DNA of 64,000 bases from Aquimarina sp. Aq107 (GTDB lineage: Bacteria; Bacteroidota; Bacteroidia; Flavobacteriales; Flavobacteriaceae): contig NZ_OX030782.1 in the NCBI RefSeq assembly GCF_943733665.1, forward strand, positions 4,822,501 to 4,886,500, in the 5' to 3' direction. The notes below the pieces were generated by a model, which was not told the origin of the DNA, did no database searches, and worked only from the letters and a program-made list of their open reading frames with translations. Below, one piece after another: positions 44,341 through 53,512 of the stretch; the stretch's first letter is position 1, and the number at the start of each line of letters is the position of its first letter. The position numbers and the translations under genes are program-made.

Positions 44341-47340
44341 ATGAAAGTGTCACAACTCAAAAAGAATTTATTCTTTTTAATGATTTTTTTAAGTTCTGTT
44401 GGGATGTCTTATGGACAACAAACGGGGCTGAAGGGTAAAATTGTTGACGCATCTTCAAATGAAAACCTTTCAGAAGTGTTGGTTACTATTGAAGAAACAG
44501 AGGTTTCTACAACAACTAATATTTTAGGGGAGTTTGATTTTGGGAATGTCCAACTACCTTTGGGAGAACAAATTGCTGTTTTATCCAAAAATGGATATAT
44601 CACAAAGCGTTATCCAATTGTTATCAATGAAGGAAGTGTATTAGATCTAAAAACTATTGATCTAGACTATGATGTAAATCAAGAACAAATCCAAATAGGT
44701 ACCATTAGCCTTACGGATAATGAACTAGATGAAGGTGATGATGATGCATCTTCAAATGTATCAGGTTTGTTACAAGCGTCAAGAGATGTATTTCTAAGTG
44801 CAGCAGCATTTGATTTTAGTGCTACATTTTTTCGTCCAAGAGGTCTTGGTAACGAAAATGCAAAAGTCCTTATTAACGGGATTGAAATGAACAAACTTAA
44901 TGATGGTAGACCGCAATGGAGCAATTGGGGAGGACTAAATGATGTACAGCGTAATCAGGAATTTTCTATGGGGATTTCTGCTAATGATTATACATTTGGA
45001 GATCTTGCAGGATCTACCAATATTATTATGAGGGCTTCTCAGTATCGTAAAGGAGGTAGAATATCGTATGCAGCTTCTAACAGAAGTTATACAGGCAGAA
45101 TGATGGCTAGTTATAGCTCTGGACTGATGAGCAACGGTTGGGCATATACGGTTTCATTAGCACGTAGAATGGGTAATGAAGGTTATATTGAAGGAACTCT
45201 ATATGATGCCAATTCAATTTTTGCTTCTATTGAGAAAAAGATTAATAATAAACATAGTTTAAATCTTACTAGTTTTTATACACCAAATCGAAGAGGTAGA
45301 TCTACTGCGATAACAGAAGAGGTGTTTAGATTAAAAGGAAGACAATATAATCCTAACTGGGGATATTTTGATGGAGAAAAGAAAAATTCTAGAGTTCGCG
45401 AGATAGAAGAGCCGGTTTTTATGCTGAACCATTACTGGAATATTAGTGATAAAACTACTTTAAATACTAATGTAGGATACCAAACTGGTAAAATAGGAAA
45501 TAGCCGTATTGATAATGGAGGAACTGAGTTAGTAAATTTCAACGGTCAGGAATCGTATCAGGGAGGAGGAGCTAGTAGAGATACTAACCCAATTCATCCA
45601 AGTTATTTACCGAGTTCATTTTTAGATGAAGCTAACCCTACACCTCTTGATTTCCAAAATGCCTTTTTAGCGCAACAAGCATTCGTAAGAGATGGACAAT
45701 TAAATTGGAATCAGTTAATACAAGCGAATCAACTTAATGCTCAACAAGGCGTTAATTCGACCTATATATTATATGAAGATAGAATAGACGATACTCAATG
45801 GAGTTTTAATTCTATTTTAAATAGTCAATTATCCGATAATATTACATTAAATGGAGCAGTAAATTACAGAACTTTAAAAAGTGAGAATTTTGCTGAGGTA
45901 ACTGATTTATTAGGTGGTCGAGGATTTTTAGATGTTGATTTATTTGGAGCACAACAAGATAATGATGTAGAAGAAGAAGAGCGATTGACTTCAGAGCAAC
46001 TAGCTGATAGAGCTCAAAGTGATTTAAGAAATCGTAACAGAGTTGTAGGAGTGGGTGATCGATATGATTATAATTATGAGATTGATGCTGATGTGATCAG
46101 TGGATTTGCTCAAGCTCAGTTTAAATTTAACAGAGTAGATTTCTTTGTAGGAGCTAATGTTTCTCAAACATCATATCAAAGAACAGGATTATTCGAAAAC
46201 GGCTATTTTCCTGGAGAAGGGAGATTAGGATCTTTTGGTAAAAGTGATAAGCTAGAATTTACTAATTATGGAGCTAAAGGAGGTTTTACCTATAAAATTA
46301 ATGGGCGTAATTTAATAGATGTTAATGCAACTTATTTTACCAAAGCTCCAACTATTCGTAATTCTTTTGCTAATTCTAGACAAAATAATAGAACAATTGA
46401 TCAGCTAATCCAGGCAGAAAGAGCTTTTGAAGAAGCTGAAGTTTTAGCAGGTCGATTAGATAATATTAGTATAAGTTCTTCTGAGCAAGAAAGCGAAAAA
46501 GTGCAATCAATAGATGCTAGTTATATTTTAAGAACACCTAAGTTAAAAGCAAGATTAACAGGATATTACACTAAAATAGAAGATGCAACAGAGTTATCAT
46601 TCTTCTTTACACAGGCAATTTCTGGATCTGATGTTGGATTTGTTCAAGAAATTTTAACAGGTGTAGATAAACAACATATAGGAGCAGAACTTGGTATCGA
46701 ATATCAAATTACACCTACCATCAAATTAAAAGGAGCAGCAGCAATAGGTCAATTTACTTATGCTAACAATCCTGATTTGTTTGTAGCAAGTACAAGTAGT
46801 GACTTCTTAGGAGAATCTGCTGGAGATTTAGATCGTGTTAAATATTTTGGTAAGTCTTCATTGAAAGATTACCGTATTGCAGGAGGTCCTCAGAACGCTG
46901 CACAACTAGGTTTTGAATATAGAGATCCTAATTTTTGGTGGTTTGGTACTACGGCCAATTATTTTTCAAATGCATATATTGATGTTAGCCCTTTCGCAAG
47001 ATCATCAAACTTTAACCAAGATACAGATGGATTACCATTTAATGATTATGATGAGAATATTGCTAGAGAATTATTAAGACAAGAGCAATTTGATGATTAT
47101 ATACTGGTGAACGCAGTAGGAGGTAAGTCTTGGAAAGTAAAAGATTATTATATAGGATTCTTTGCAACAATTAATAACATTTTTGATAAGCAATATAGAA
47201 CTGGTGGTTTTGAGCAAGCTAGAAATGCAAATTATAGATTAGCATTAGAAGAGTCTCAACGAGAAACTCCTGTTTTTGGTCCAAGATACTTTTACGGTTT
47301 CGGTACTTCATACTACCTTAATGTATATGTAAGATTTTAA
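44341..47340 (+). CDS. TonB-dependent outer-membrane receptor with CarboxypepD_reg-like N-terminal domain
   Basis: The 999-aa protein has a signal peptide (MKVSQLKKNLFFLMIFLSSV, ending near YGQQ). A CarboxypepD_reg-like domain (about 28-110: GLKGKIVDASSNENLSEVLV) precedes a Plug-like domain (about 150-240: RGLGNENAKVLINGIEMNKL). A C-terminal beta-barrel of about 700 residues ends in an aromatic-terminated strand (FGTSYYLNVYVRF). Such proteins take up bulky substrates across the outer membrane with TonB. Its stop overlaps an ATG of the next gene (TAATG). The TonB box and SusC hallmark are not obvious, and the substrate is unknown. See the finding on the possible phosphoester-scavenging locus. 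Confidence 0.88.
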   Translation: MKVSQLKKNLFFLMIFLSSVGMSYGQQTGLKGKIVDASSNENLSEVLVTIEETEVSTTTNILGEFDFGNVQLPLGEQIAVLSKNGYITKRYPIVINEGSVLDLKTIDLDYDVNQEQIQIGTISLTDNELDEGDDDASSNVSGLLQASRDVFLSAAAFDFSATFFRPRGLGNENAKVLINGIEMNKLNDGRPQWSNWGGLNDVQRNQEFSMGISANDYTFGDLAGSTNIIMRASQYRKGGRISYAASNRSYTGRMMASYSSGLMSNGWAYTVSLARRMGNEGYIEGTLYDANSIFASIEKKINNKHSLNLTSFYTPNRRGRSTAITEEVFRLKGRQYNPNWGYFDGEKKNSRVREIEEPVFMLNHYWNISDKTTLNTNVGYQTGKIGNSRIDNGGTELVNFNGQESYQGGGASRDTNPIHPSYLPSSFLDEANPTPLDFQNAFLAQQAFVRDGQLNWNQLIQANQLNAQQGVNSTYILYEDRIDDTQWSFNSILNSQLSDNITLNGAVNYRTLKSENFAEVTDLLGGRGFLDVDLFGAQQDNDVEEEERLTSEQLADRAQSDLRNRNRVVGVGDRYDYNYEIDADVISGFAQAQFKFNRVDFFVGANVSQTSYQRTGLFENGYFPGEGRLGSFGKSDKLEFTNYGAKGGFTYKINGRNLIDVNATYFTKAPTIRNSFANSRQNNRTIDQLIQAERAFEEAEVLAGRLDNISISSSEQESEKVQSIDASYILRTPKLKARLTGYYTKIEDATELSFFFTQAISGSDVGFVQEILTGVDKQHIGAELGIEYQITPTIKLKGAAAIGQFTYANNPDLFVASTSSDFLGESAGDLDRVKYFGKSSLKDYRIAGGPQNAAQLGFEYRDPNFWWFGTTANYFSNAYIDVSPFARSSNFNQDTDGLPFNDYDENIARELLRQEQFDDYILVNAVGGKSWKVKDYYIGFFATINNIFDKQYRTGGFEQARNANYRLALEESQRETPVFGPRYFYGFGTSYYLNVYVRF

Positions 47341-47369
47341 TGATGAACACAACAAAAAAATATTATAAA

Positions 47370-48779
47370 ATGAATTCAATTAATTTAAAAAGACTAATAA
47401 GCGTTTTGGTTTTGGCGGTTACATTTACTGCGTGTGTACAAGACGACGATTTTAAAATACCTTCATTGGTTATAGAAGAGCCTACTTTTCCTGAAAATAG
47501 TACTTTTGTTCAAATCGGAGGTATTTTAGGTGATTTAGCTCAGGCACAAAATGATGATGGACCTGATGCAAAGGTTACATTTGAAGTGGAAAATCAGTAT
47601 TTAGAAGGCTATGTGGTATCAACTGATAAAGCAGGTAACTTTTTTGAAGAGTTAGTGATTCAAAATTCACCATCTGCCCCAACATCTGGGTTAAGAGTTT
47701 TAATTGATGTAAACCCATTATTTATTAGTTATGAGTTTGGTCGAAAAATATATATTGATTTAGAAGGTTTATCAATTGGGACTGAAAATGGAGTAGCTAC
47801 TCTTGGAGTGCTTTCTGGTGATGAAGTAGGTCAACTACCTTCTTTTTCATTGGAAGATGTTATTTTAAGGTCTTCAGAAGTTGCTGAAATTACACCTTTA
47901 GAGATTACTTTCGAAGATTTTTCTGATGATTTAACCAACTTATTTGTAAAGATTAATAATCTACAGTTTAATAAAAATGATGTATTAGGAGATGATCCTC
48001 TAACATTTGCAGGAGAACCAAGTGATGATTTTGATGGAGAAAGAAACATTGAAAGCTGTGATAATGGTGCTACAGCTGTTTTAAGCACTAGTACTTTTGC
48101 TGATTTTAAGTCGTTAGCATTACCAACACAACAAGGAAGTTTTGAAGGAGTATTAACTAAGAATTTCTTTGGTGACACTTTTAATTTGGTATTAAATGAT
48201 GTTAATGGGTTAGTATTTGATAATGAAAACCGTTGTGATCCAGACGTATTAGAATGTACTGGAACTAGTGGAGGAGCAAATGTAATTTTTACAGAAGATT
48301 TTACCGGAGTAAGTATTAGTGATCTAGAAAATTCAGGATGGTTAAATGTAAATACTACAGGCGGAACTTTAGATTATGTAGTAGGAAGTTTTAGTGGTAA
48401 TCAATATGCGCAGATTACAGGATTTAGTTCTGGAGAAAATCCATTTGAGGTTTGGTTAGTAACACCAGAAATTGACTTAACTGCTTCTACTGCAGAAGAA
48501 TTATCGTTTGATATCCAGGCTAATTTTGACAATGGAAATATCCTTACTGCTTTTATTACAGATAACTTTACAGGTGATGTAACAACAACAGAATGGTCAC
48601 AATTAGATGCTTCTATCCCAACAGGACCAAGTGGAACGTTTGGAAGTTTTGAAGGAGTAGGACCAATTAATATCTCTTGTGTAGAGGGTAATGTAAGAAT
48701 AGCGTTCCGTTACGCAGGTGCAGATCCAGGACCAACTACTAGATATCATATTGATAATATAGAGATCTCAGGAAACTAA
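47370..48779 (+). CDS. DUF5689 / choice-of-anchor J lipoprotein coupled to the TonB-dependent receptor
   Basis: The product is about 469 aa from the ATG at 47370, which yields a clear lipoprotein signal (NSINLKRLISVLVLAVTFTA then Cys). An ATG at 47340 overlaps the receptor stop and would add 10 residues. Residues about 30-280 resemble DUF5689 (beta-strand-rich, LEGYVVSTDKAGNFFEELVI, GRKIYIDLEGLSIG). The C-terminal 170 residues are a jelly-roll choice-of-anchor domain (FTEDFTGVSISDLENSGWL, ITGFSSGENPFEVWLVTPEI, RYHIDNIEIS). This pair recalls SusC/SusD couples, with the lipoprotein as the surface capture subunit, but SusD homology is absent. A terminator follows. Confidence 0.85.
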   Translation: MNSINLKRLISVLVLAVTFTACVQDDDFKIPSLVIEEPTFPENSTFVQIGGILGDLAQAQNDDGPDAKVTFEVENQYLEGYVVSTDKAGNFFEELVIQNSPSAPTSGLRVLIDVNPLFISYEFGRKIYIDLEGLSIGTENGVATLGVLSGDEVGQLPSFSLEDVILRSSEVAEITPLEITFEDFSDDLTNLFVKINNLQFNKNDVLGDDPLTFAGEPSDDFDGERNIESCDNGATAVLSTSTFADFKSLALPTQQGSFEGVLTKNFFGDTFNLVLNDVNGLVFDNENRCDPDVLECTGTSGGANVIFTEDFTGVSISDLENSGWLNVNTTGGTLDYVVGSFSGNQYAQITGFSSGENPFEVWLVTPEIDLTASTAEELSFDIQANFDNGNILTAFITDNFTGDVTTTEWSQLDASIPTGPSGTFGSFEGVGPINISCVEGNVRIAFRYAGADPGPTTRYHIDNIEISGN

Positions 48780-48802
48780 AAACTTCTATATTTTAAAATA
48801 GT

Positions 48803-48838
48803 AAAAGCTCTCTAAAGAATTTTTAGAGAGCTTTTTTA
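48803..48838. terminator. Bidirectional terminator after the DUF5689 gene
   Basis: A 14-bp perfect stem (48803-48816 with 48822-48835) and T-tail lie between converging genes. Confidence 0.9.
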
Positions 48839-48860
48839 TTGGTTTTATAGTAAACTATTA

Positions 48861-49589
48861 CTAATAGTCGAAAGTAACCGAGTAAGCGCTATTCTTTTTT
48901 GTTTTTACTCGCATTCTAAATTGGTAACAAGGATTCTTTGTATGTGAAAAACTCTGATTGTTGTTTATTTTTTTCCACTCATTTTGAATCGTAGCCCAAC
49001 TGCTTCCACTGTAAGCTTTGTATTTAAGACCATAATAAACTCTTCTCCAAACAGAATGTCTAGCAATTTCGGCAATCTGTGACTCTCCTACAGAGCTATA
49101 ATGGGTATAATATTGCCAGCTGGCTTTTGAGGTGTTTGTTTGTGGATGATTAAAGTTAATTGCGTATTTCGAGGTTGGATTCACTTTAGTAAGTTGTATT
49201 AACTCAAAAGCAATATCATTACTAGGTTCGTCATAGGAAACATTTTTTTGATCATCGGTTTCTTGATCTACATCTGGCTGAGTAAGATCCATTTTATTAT
49301 GACGAACTAAACTTTGTTTTAAAGTTTCATTAGCATTGATTTCCATTAGACTAAGGTTTATACTAGAATAGTTAATTAATGCAGATTCATTATTAGCATG
49401 AATTCTAATAATTCCTGTACTACCTTCTTCTGATGTTACAGTAACATCTTTATGAAAATCATAAACACTATTTAAAGAAAATTCAGTATCTAAAGCTGAT
49501 TCTTCCATGATTTCATTTGATTCATCTCTATCACAGGAGGTAAAAAATAATAACCCTAGGACTGGTAATGCATAAAATAATTTTTTCAT
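48861..49589 (-). CDS. Lipoprotein of unknown function
   Basis: The 242-aa protein has a lipoprotein signal (LFYALPVLGLLFFTSC) and an Asp/Glu/Ser/Asn-rich linker (about 20-45). The mature part is mixed (TGIIRIHANNESALINYSSI, VNPTSKYAINFNHPQTNTSK, WQYYTHYSSVGESQIAEI) and ends in basic strands (FRMRVKTKKNSAYSVTFDY). No family recognised. A consensus promoter with an upstream palindrome lies 218-280 bp before the start, implying a leader of roughly 210 nt. Confidence 0.75.
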   Translation of the reverse strand: MKKLFYALPVLGLLFFTSCDRDESNEIMEESALDTEFSLNSVYDFHKDVTVTSEEGSTGIIRIHANNESALINYSSINLSLMEINANETLKQSLVRHNKMDLTQPDVDQETDDQKNVSYDEPSNDIAFELIQLTKVNPTSKYAINFNHPQTNTSKASWQYYTHYSSVGESQIAEIARHSVWRRVYYGLKYKAYSGSSWATIQNEWKKINNNQSFSHTKNPCYQFRMRVKTKKNSAYSVTFDY

Positions 49590-49806
49590 TTGTTTGGTTT
49601 TTAAGAATAATTAAATTGATTTGTTTAGTTTTTTTGGATACAATAGATCCTTTTTCTTCACTGTATAGGATTAATAAATTACCATTTTTAGAAACTATTC
49701 TTGGCGCCTTAGGTGTTTCTAATCCAATTGATGGTTGATCTTTATAATTTAGTTTATCGTAATTAGTGAAATTAGAATTATAGGTTTTTACTTATAAATT
49801 CTGAGC

Positions 49807-49837
49807 CAAAAGTATGTTGGGGTTTATGACGAACAAA
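49807..49837 (-). promoter_or_regulatory. Consensus promoter upstream of the lipoprotein gene
   Basis: On the minus strand TTTG (49834-49837), a 19-nt spacer and TACTTTTG (49807-49814) match the Bacteroidota promoter exactly. It is one of the two best matches in the window. Confidence 0.72.
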
Positions 49838-49850
49838 AACAAAAATTGTG

Positions 49851-49870
49851 TTTGCGGAATTTTCCGCAAA
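49851..49870. promoter_or_regulatory. Palindromic operator candidate
   Basis: Perfect inverted repeat TTTGCGGAA-TT-TTCCGCAAA, 13 bp upstream of the -33 element. This is the position expected for an activator site. Its regulator is unknown. Confidence 0.55.
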
Positions 49871-50007
49871 TTAAATTATTGAAAAACAAAAGATTACTGT
49901 TTTATTTAGGGTGTGTTTCTATTATAAAAAGGGTTATATAACCCTTTACCAAAAGGTGATTTCACGTTATGGTATAAAGGTATTTATGGGTTTTTTTGCT
50001 ATGGGAA

Positions 50008-50982
50008 TTACGTATTGTGTTTTAGGCAGATATATACAGGAAAGTGATCGCTATAACCTCCTTTATATTTTCTTCCCGCGTAAGTTCTATATGGATTTCC
50101 TTTATATCTCCCTTTATAGATTTTTAGAAAACTATCATCAAAAATATTGGCCTCAGAAAAACTATGAGTATTTTCTTCATACTTATGGAAGTTATTACTA
50201 AAAATGATTTGATCAAATAAATTCCATTGACGTTTATAAGTTAAGGTACCACGATGTCTTGTGTGTAGACGCTCCATTGGATTATAAAGATCCTGTAATA
50301 CTAGATGTTTTTTTACACTTTCACTATCCGGGTCATCATTAAAATCACCCATAACGATAATTTTTGCTTCAGGATCTTCGGCTGTAATCTGGTTTATGAT
50401 TTCTCGATTTTTATCAGCTGCAGCTATACGCTTGTATGAGGTGAGTTCTGCACCATCTCTTCTAGAAGGCCAGTGATTAACCAATATGTGAATTTTTTCA
50501 TTATGCAAAGTTCCGGTCACCCATAGAATATCTCGGGTAAAATCTCTTTCACCGAATTCATTGTTCACTAAGACTTGAATACTTTCGGAATTGGTAACCG
50601 TAAAAATTTCTTTTTGGTATAGAAGTCCAACATCGATTCCACGTTCATCAGGAGACTCGTAATGGATTACACCATAGTTTTTGTTGATTAGGTGTTTAGT
50701 TTTTGCAAGACCCTCTAAAACGGCCTTATTTTCGACTTCTGCAACACCTAAAATAACCGGAGCTTTTCCAGTTTTTGCAAATCCAATATTAGAAATAGCA
50801 GTTCCTAGTTTAAATAACTTTTTTTCATACCTTTTTTTATTCCACTTCTTTTCTGAGTCTGGTAAAAAATCATCATCCAATGTGTTGGGATCGTCTTTCG
50901 TGTCAAATAGGTTTTCTAAGTTGTAAAAAGCAATCGTATGTAGGTTTGTATGTTTCTTTTTAAAATAAAGCTTTGAAGACAT
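50008..50982 (-). CDS. Endonuclease/exonuclease/phosphatase-family protein without signal peptide
   Basis: The 324-aa protein is clearly paralogous to the secreted copy at 43157-44215 (shared HTIAFYNLENLFDT, VILGVAEVENKAVLEGL, ILVNHWPSRRDGAEL, IIVMGDFNDDPDSE, GGYSDHFPVYICL). All catalytic residues of the EEP fold are retained. The N-terminus is basic (SSKLYFKKKHTNLH) and lacks a signal peptide, so it is probably cytoplasmic. It stands alone between the leader region of the lipoprotein gene and hflX. Confidence 0.85.
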   Translation of the reverse strand: MSSKLYFKKKHTNLHTIAFYNLENLFDTKDDPNTLDDDFLPDSEKKWNKKRYEKKLFKLGTAISNIGFAKTGKAPVILGVAEVENKAVLEGLAKTKHLINKNYGVIHYESPDERGIDVGLLYQKEIFTVTNSESIQVLVNNEFGERDFTRDILWVTGTLHNEKIHILVNHWPSRRDGAELTSYKRIAAADKNREIINQITAEDPEAKIIVMGDFNDDPDSESVKKHLVLQDLYNPMERLHTRHRGTLTYKRQWNLFDQIIFSNNFHKYEENTHSFSEANIFDDSFLKIYKGRYKGNPYRTYAGRKYKGGYSDHFPVYICLKHNT

Positions 50983-51101
50983 GCAATTAAAAATTTATTG
51001 TAAACGCCTAATGTACAAATTCAAATGCATACAATATTGTACCTTTGTACATTAATTATAGAAATAAGAATAGAAGAATATCGCTAGATAAATAGGCGCG
51101 G

Positions 51102-52310
51102 ATGATAGAAAAGGAAAAAACAGTATACGAAAAGGCAATTTTAATAGGAATAATCACTAAAAATCAGAATGAAGATAAGTTAACTGAGTTTTTGGATGAA
51201 TTAGAATTCCTAACATATACAGCAGGTGGTGAGGTAGTAAAACGTTTTACCCAAAAAATGGATATACCTAATTCTAAAACCTTTATAGGTTCTGGTAAGA
51301 TGGAAGAGGTATTAGCATATGTAGAACAGCATGATATAGGGACTGTAGTTTTTGATGATGAGCTTACACCAGCTCAGCAACGTAATATAGAACGAATTTT
51401 AAAGGCAAAAATCATAGATCGTACTAATTTGATTCTTGATATTTTTGCGCAACGTGCACAAACTAGTTATGCTAGAACTCAAGTAGAACTTGCTCAGTAT
51501 CAATACCTATTGCCTAGATTAACGGGTTTATGGACACACTTAGAGCGCCAGCGAGGAGGTATTGGTATGCGTGGACCTGGTGAAACTGAGATAGAAACAG
51601 ATAGAAGGATTGTAAGAGATCGTATTTCTTTATTAAAGAAAAAGCTACTTACAATTGATAAACAAATGGCTACACAACGAGGCAATCGCGGTAAGATGGT
51701 TAGAGTAGCTTTAGTTGGGTATACCAATGTAGGTAAGTCTACCTTGATGAACGTGATTGCTAAAAGTGATGTTTTTGCCGAGAACAAACTTTTTGCAACT
51801 TTAGACACTACCGTAAGAAAGGTTGTTATTGGTAATCTTCCATTTTTGTTAAGTGATACGGTAGGTTTTATCAGAAAATTACCAACTCAATTGGTAGAAA
51901 GTTTTAAAAGTACATTAGATGAGGTTAGAGAAGCTGATTTGTTACTTCACGTGGTAGATATATCACATCCTCAATTCGAAGATCATATAGACTCTGTGAG
52001 CAGGATTTTGGAAGAAATTGATAGTGTTGATAAACCAGTAATTATGGTTTTTAATAAGATTGATGCTTATGAACACGAAACTATTGATGAAGATGACTTA
52101 ACTACAGAAAAAACAGAAATTCATTATACATTAGATGAATGGAAACAAACCTGGATGAGTAGGATAGGAGATAACGCTTTGTTTATATCTGCAATTAATA
52201 AAGAGAACATAGATACTTTTAGAAAAAGAGTATATAAAGAGGTAAGAGATATACATGTAACTCGTTTTCCTTATAATAACTTTTTGTATCCTGAATTTGT
52301 GGAGGAGTAG
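51102..52310 (+). CDS. hflX: GTPase HflX
   Basis: HflX is a ribosome-associated GTPase that splits or rescues stalled ribosomes, mainly under stress. The 402-aa protein has the N-terminal HflX domain ending in QRGGIGMRGPGETEIETDRR (about 149-168). A coiled linker precedes the GTPase with G1 GYTNVGKST (about 206-214), G3 DTVGFIRKLP (about 252-261) and G4 NKID. The start ATG follows a possible -7 element TACCTTTG at 51040-51047. The gene converges on the DUF3078 gene downstream. Confidence 0.95.
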   Translation: MIEKEKTVYEKAILIGIITKNQNEDKLTEFLDELEFLTYTAGGEVVKRFTQKMDIPNSKTFIGSGKMEEVLAYVEQHDIGTVVFDDELTPAQQRNIERILKAKIIDRTNLILDIFAQRAQTSYARTQVELAQYQYLLPRLTGLWTHLERQRGGIGMRGPGETEIETDRRIVRDRISLLKKKLLTIDKQMATQRGNRGKMVRVALVGYTNVGKSTLMNVIAKSDVFAENKLFATLDTTVRKVVIGNLPFLLSDTVGFIRKLPTQLVESFKSTLDEVREADLLLHVVDISHPQFEDHIDSVSRILEEIDSVDKPVIMVFNKIDAYEHETIDEDDLTTEKTEIHYTLDEWKQTWMSRIGDNALFISAINKENIDTFRKRVYKEVRDIHVTRFPYNNFLYPEFVEE

Positions 52311-52320
52311 CGTTAGTTAA

Positions 52321-53346
52321 TTAAAATTCATAATTAAGCCCTAATCCAATCACTTCGCGTATCTGGAATCCGCTGGTAGCATTATCATCGTATATTGCTT
52401 GAAAAGCGAAGCTTCCAGATATGTATTTATTGACTACTAAGTTTAAGTTTAGTGTATAATCAATATCTACATTATAAGGGTTTTCGATGTAATTAGAATA
52501 CAGATTAAGAATGTTCTCTACAGTTATATTTTTAATGACCTTAAATTTAGCGTATGCAGCTAAGGATCCACCAAATTCAAATCTGGAACTTTTGCCTGCA
52601 TCTACTCCAAAATAATCGCCATCTACGTAATCAGGAGTAGTTGTAAATTGATCATCTACAAAAATCATACGAGAAGTAACAGGAGCAATATTAAAGTTAA
52701 AATCATCACTCTTTTTCCAAAGTAATCCAGGACCAATCTGTATAAAAGCTGGAGAAAAGAAATGAGTTTCTTCAGTACGTATGGTTTCGTCAGTATCAGG
52801 ATCTTTGGTAAAACTATATCCTTTCGCAAATTGAGATCTAAAATTAATAAACAAAGAATAGTTCCAGTTGGTCTCTCCAATTCTTTGTCCTAATCGTGAG
52901 TTTAGTTCTATTCTATCATTCGTTTTTCGAGCAAAATTTTCTCCTTTTAGAAATGTAAGACCATAATCCGCTAAAATTTTATTGTCCCAAGTAAGGCTGT
53001 TTTTTTTGTAATTGAATTCATAATTTAAAGCAGTATTACCTGCAATATTAGAAGTTCCACCTCCTTGCCAATCAAAATTAAAGGCAGATTGATTAAAGAA
53101 AAATGAAAATTTACCAAATGATTTCCATCCCACATGTGGTTTTTTGACAGGCTTAGGGTTTAATTTTTTTAAGAGATTGTTTAAAACAATAATGTTAAGC
53201 TCTTTAGTAGTATTTTGGAGTAAACTATCTAACGATCTGGTCAAACGAACTTGGATAGAATCCAGTTGTTTTATTTCTTTCTTCTCTTGCCCACTTATAT
53301 TGGAAAGAGAAACAAATAAAAAAATAAATAAAACAATCCTTCGCAT
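52321..53346 (-). CDS. DUF3078 outer-membrane beta-barrel-like protein (copy 1)
   Basis: From the ATG at 53344-53346 the product is 341 aa with a signal peptide (RRIVLFIFLFVSLSNISGQ). An upstream in-frame ATG at 53365-53367 is rejected because the promoter ends there. After a helical section with leucines (about 22-75), the mature part begins WKSFGKFSFFFNQSAFNFDW and consists of alternating strands (KNSLTWDNKILADYGLTFLK, WNYSLFINFRSQF) ending in GLGLNYEF. This pattern fits DUF3078, a Bacteroidota family thought to form outer-membrane barrels. A paralogue lies at 54009-54956. No function is known. Confidence 0.85.
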   Translation of the reverse strand: MRRIVLFIFLFVSLSNISGQEKKEIKQLDSIQVRLTRSLDSLLQNTTKELNIIVLNNLLKKLNPKPVKKPHVGWKSFGKFSFFFNQSAFNFDWQGGGTSNIAGNTALNYEFNYKKNSLTWDNKILADYGLTFLKGENFARKTNDRIELNSRLGQRIGETNWNYSLFINFRSQFAKGYSFTKDPDTDETIRTEETHFFSPAFIQIGPGLLWKKSDDFNFNIAPVTSRMIFVDDQFTTTPDYVDGDYFGVDAGKSSRFEFGGSLAAYAKFKVIKNITVENILNLYSNYIENPYNVDIDYTLNLNLVVNKYISGSFAFQAIYDDNATSGFQIREVIGLGLNYEF

Positions 53347-53366
53347 GGTATAAACATAAATGGGCA

Positions 53367-53398
53367 CAAATATACTTTATGCATATAGCTTATTCAAA
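53367..53398 (-). promoter_or_regulatory. Promoter of DUF3078 copy 1
   Basis: On the minus strand TTTG (53395-53398), a 20-nt spacer and TATATTTG (53367-53374) match the flavobacterial consensus. It sits 20 bp before the chosen start and overlaps the alternative start, which decides the start codon. Confidence 0.72.
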
Positions 53399-53512
53399 TC
53401 TGAATAATTTGAACTAAAAAACGTATTTCGTAGATGATGATTGTTATAATTAAAAAACTATTATTTTTTTAGATTAGTATATATTTATTAAAATATTATA
53501 TCAGAAAATAAT

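Larger units (their letters stand above)
49590..50007. other. 418-bp region with promoter, palindrome and possible leader or gene remnant
   Basis: It lies between two minus-strand genes. It contains a consensus promoter (49807-49837), a 20-bp inverted repeat upstream (49851-49870) and a minus-strand open stretch from about 49791 to 49617. That stretch has protein-like composition (SIGLETPKAPRIVSKNGNLL) but no start codon. It is in a different frame from the downstream gene. It could be leader RNA or a decayed gene. Confidence 0.5.

Noticed and set aside
49911..50201. 96-aa plus-strand frame
   Set aside because: It mostly mirrors the 3' end of the minus-strand EEP gene (50008-50982), which has clear homology. 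Its Tyr/Phe-rich sequence looks antisense.
51943..51958. CACGTG half-site in hflX
   Set aside because: Only 11 of 16 positions match the parS 16-mer and neither arm is intact.
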